From positions 186,001 through 250,000 of the forward strand of contig JALDRG010000002.1 of assembly GCA_031315995.1 (NCBI GenBank): a stretch of DNA of 64,000 bases, read 5' to 3'. The stretch comes from Nitrospira sp. Lineage in GTDB: Bacteria; Nitrospirota; Nitrospiria; Nitrospirales; Nitrospiraceae. A model generated the notes under the pieces. That model saw only the letters and a list, made by a program, of their open reading frames with translations. It did not search any database and was not told the origin of the DNA. Position numbers and translations under genes: made by a program. Shown here piece after piece: positions 62,766-64,000 of the stretch (within the stretch, counting starts at the first letter, position 1; every line of letters begins with the position of its first letter).

Positions 62766-63845
62766 TCATTGCAACGGCACGAACCCTTTGAGTGCCTGGA
62801 TCCCAAGCCCCGCAGCAATGACTCCTGCCGCAAGGAGGCTGTCCTGTGCCCAGGAAGGCGGAGCGGCCGAGCGAGGAGTCGTGGAGGCGGCGTGCCAACG
62901 CGCAAAACACAACAAGCCGGCCAACCCGATGACCACTGGTGCGCCGGTCACCACACCCAATCCCAACCCTAGCAGGCTTTCTGAGGCAGCGATTCTGGTG
63001 GCCTCGTCGTCAGACGCCGGCTTGCGGTGTCCCGCTATCCGCAGCGCCAAACCTCCGGCCATCAGCATCATTCCGGATGCAAACAAGATGTGGTCCGTCA
63101 GGGGATCGACAATGCGATGCGTGAGCACCCAGAAGATGCCCGTCAACGACAGGACGATCGGCGCGATACGGACGAAGGCGTGGGCGCCGGACCGACCCCA
63201 CCAGCGGAGCGGTCCATTGAAGATCGATCCCACCACAAACCCCACCACCATCCCGGCCACCACATCGCCGGGGAAATGCGATCCTCGCCAAATTCGGCTC
63301 GCCCCGACCCACGCGGCCAAGACATAGGGCACCCATCGAAACCGAGGAAGCCCCCGCGCCAACACGGTCGCCACAGCCACCGTTGCTGAGGTATGGCCGG
63401 ACGGAAACGAATCCAGCCCAGAATCCAACGACGGCCACCATTGCCACTCTCCCGAATGTGTGAGCCGGGGCCTCGGTCGACCGATGATGTGTTTGAGCGC
63501 ATTCACGAGAATCGCCACCACCCCGTGCGCCAGCAGACTGTCCAGCGCTATGCGGATGACTGCGCGGCGCTTCATCACGTACCCTGCGCCCAACAGGAGC
63601 AGGCTGATCGTCACCAGGGTGCCGCCATTGCCGAGCTTTTCACCCAGATCTCCAAGCGGTTGGAGCGCCGACAGATTATGCGACCGGAGAAACCACAAGA
63701 TGGGGATATCGATCTGAAAGAGCGAGGCAAACGACCCAAGCAAGGCGACGAGGGAGAGGACGACCGACGGGATCGGTGGACAGACTGGTGGTGGCTCCGG
63801 CTGCGCCGCTGGCGGCGCAGCCGGCCCGTCACCTGGTTCGATCAT
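62766..63845 (-). CDS. PAP2-superfamily membrane phosphatase
   Basis: A 359-residue protein with six or more helices. The PAP2 signature is seen in order: KHIIGRPRPRL (KxxxxxxRP), SFPSGHTSATVAVATVLARGL (PSGH) and SRIWRGSHFPGDVVAGMVVG (SRxxxxxHxxxD). The C-terminal about 130 residues are further membrane helices of unknown role. Substrate may be undecaprenyl pyrophosphate or phosphatidic acid. Its start overlaps the following minus-strand gene's stop (ATGA), so they form an operon. Confidence 0.9.
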   Translation of the reverse strand: MIEPGDGPAAPPAAQPEPPPVCPPIPSVVLSLVALLGSFASLFQIDIPILWFLRSHNLSALQPLGDLGEKLGNGGTLVTISLLLLGAGYVMKRRAVIRIALDSLLAHGVVAILVNALKHIIGRPRPRLTHSGEWQWWPSLDSGLDSFPSGHTSATVAVATVLARGLPRFRWVPYVLAAWVGASRIWRGSHFPGDVVAGMVVGFVVGSIFNGPLRWWGRSGAHAFVRIAPIVLSLTGIFWVLTHRIVDPLTDHILFASGMMLMAGGLALRIAGHRKPASDDEATRIAASESLLGLGLGVVTGAPVVIGLAGLLCFARWHAASTTPRSAAPPSWAQDSLLAAGVIAAGLGIQALKGFVPLQ

Positions 63846-64000
63846 GGAACCCAGTCGGCGAGAAACACATTAAACTCTCCGGGCTCTTTCGCCTGCCGAT
63901 CCGACACCCAGACAAGGGTCTTCCCGTCCGGCGAGAACATGGGAAAACTATTGAACTGCCCATCGAACGTCAATCGCTCCAGACCGGACCCGTCTTCGTT
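63842..64000 (-). CDS. TolB/WD40-like beta-propeller protein, 3' end only
   Basis: The minus-strand frame is open from the window edge to a TGA at 63844-63842. The 52 visible residues contain one WD40/TolB-like (PD40) repeat: GSGLERLTFDGQFNSFPMFSPDGKTLVWVSDRQ. The final residues read EFNVFLADWVP. It overlaps the PAP2 gene start, indicating coupling. The missing N-terminal part lies outside the window. Confidence 0.8.
   Translation of the reverse strand, partial: NEDGSGLERLTFDGQFNSFPMFSPDGKTLVWVSDRQAKEPGEFNVFLADWVP

Overview
The window is a gene-dense, GC-rich bacterial chromosome segment with no plasmid, prophage or transposase hallmarks. Gene content fits a Nitrospira-like member of the Nitrospirota: a complete ISC operon with divergent ferredoxin, an AlgE-type outer-membrane porin, MauG-type and small c-type cytochromes, a rubrerythrin/Fe-S/DUF3501 peroxide operon, twin Tat A-type subunits and PQQ-type sugar dehydrogenase. 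The genus is an inference from family content; no 16S rRNA or nitrification gene is present.

0-11 kb: 3' part of a cation/proton antiporter, tRNA-Glu(CTC), small envelope and hypothetical genes, a cysteine-pair repeat protein, glnS, an ABC-F ATPase, two tandem tRNA-Gln genes (TTG, CTG) and gltX. This neighbourhood holds both Glu/Gln aminoacyl-tRNA synthetases and three of their tRNAs. 11-18 kb: a flavin reductase, then the Fe-S assembly locus fdx <- -> iscR iscS iscU iscA hscB hscA iscX. 18-25 kb: penicillin-binding protein 1A, typA/bipA behind a terminator-like leader hairpin, a peroxiredoxin and a thioredoxin-like gene, and a secreted formylglycine-generating-enzyme-fold protein.

25-36 kb: a two-gene ZorA/ZorB-like ion-driven motor without Zorya effector genes, a CBS-domain protein, a tandem PTPS-fold protein, a Fur/PerR - rubrerythrin - Fe-S protein - DUF3501 operon, rfbC, a MoaD/ThiS-like protein, HU, a YkgJ cysteine-cluster protein, and tRNA-Arg(CCG) and tRNA-Lys(CTT). 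36.4-39.7 kb is the strangest part: lower GC, almost no long genes, and a run of very small ORFs (CxxC/CxC zinc-ribbon-like miniproteins, tiny single-helix membrane proteins, a redoxin-like gene, a PilZ protein). Several are below usual gene-calling length.

39.8-46.5 kb: a monohaem cytochrome c, a DUF1264-like lipoprotein, a dihaem MauG/CcpA-type protein, and a three-gene putative lysine-catabolism operon (lysine 6-dehydrogenase, ALDH7-type aminoadipate-semialdehyde dehydrogenase, VOC protein), then a PSP1/RicT-like protein. 46.6-54 kb: mini metallopeptidase, EVE-domain protein, ElyC/YdcF-like protein, PQQ-type dehydrogenase, a second YkgJ protein, thrH and recQ. 54-64 kb: small exported protein, AlgE-like porin, two TatA-type genes, a MidA-like methyltransferase, a translationally coupled GT2 / LAB_N / GT39 lipid-linked glycosylation cassette, a PAP2 phosphatase and the 3' end of a TolB-like beta-propeller gene.

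All calls come from reading the sequence and recalling protein families; no database search was run.
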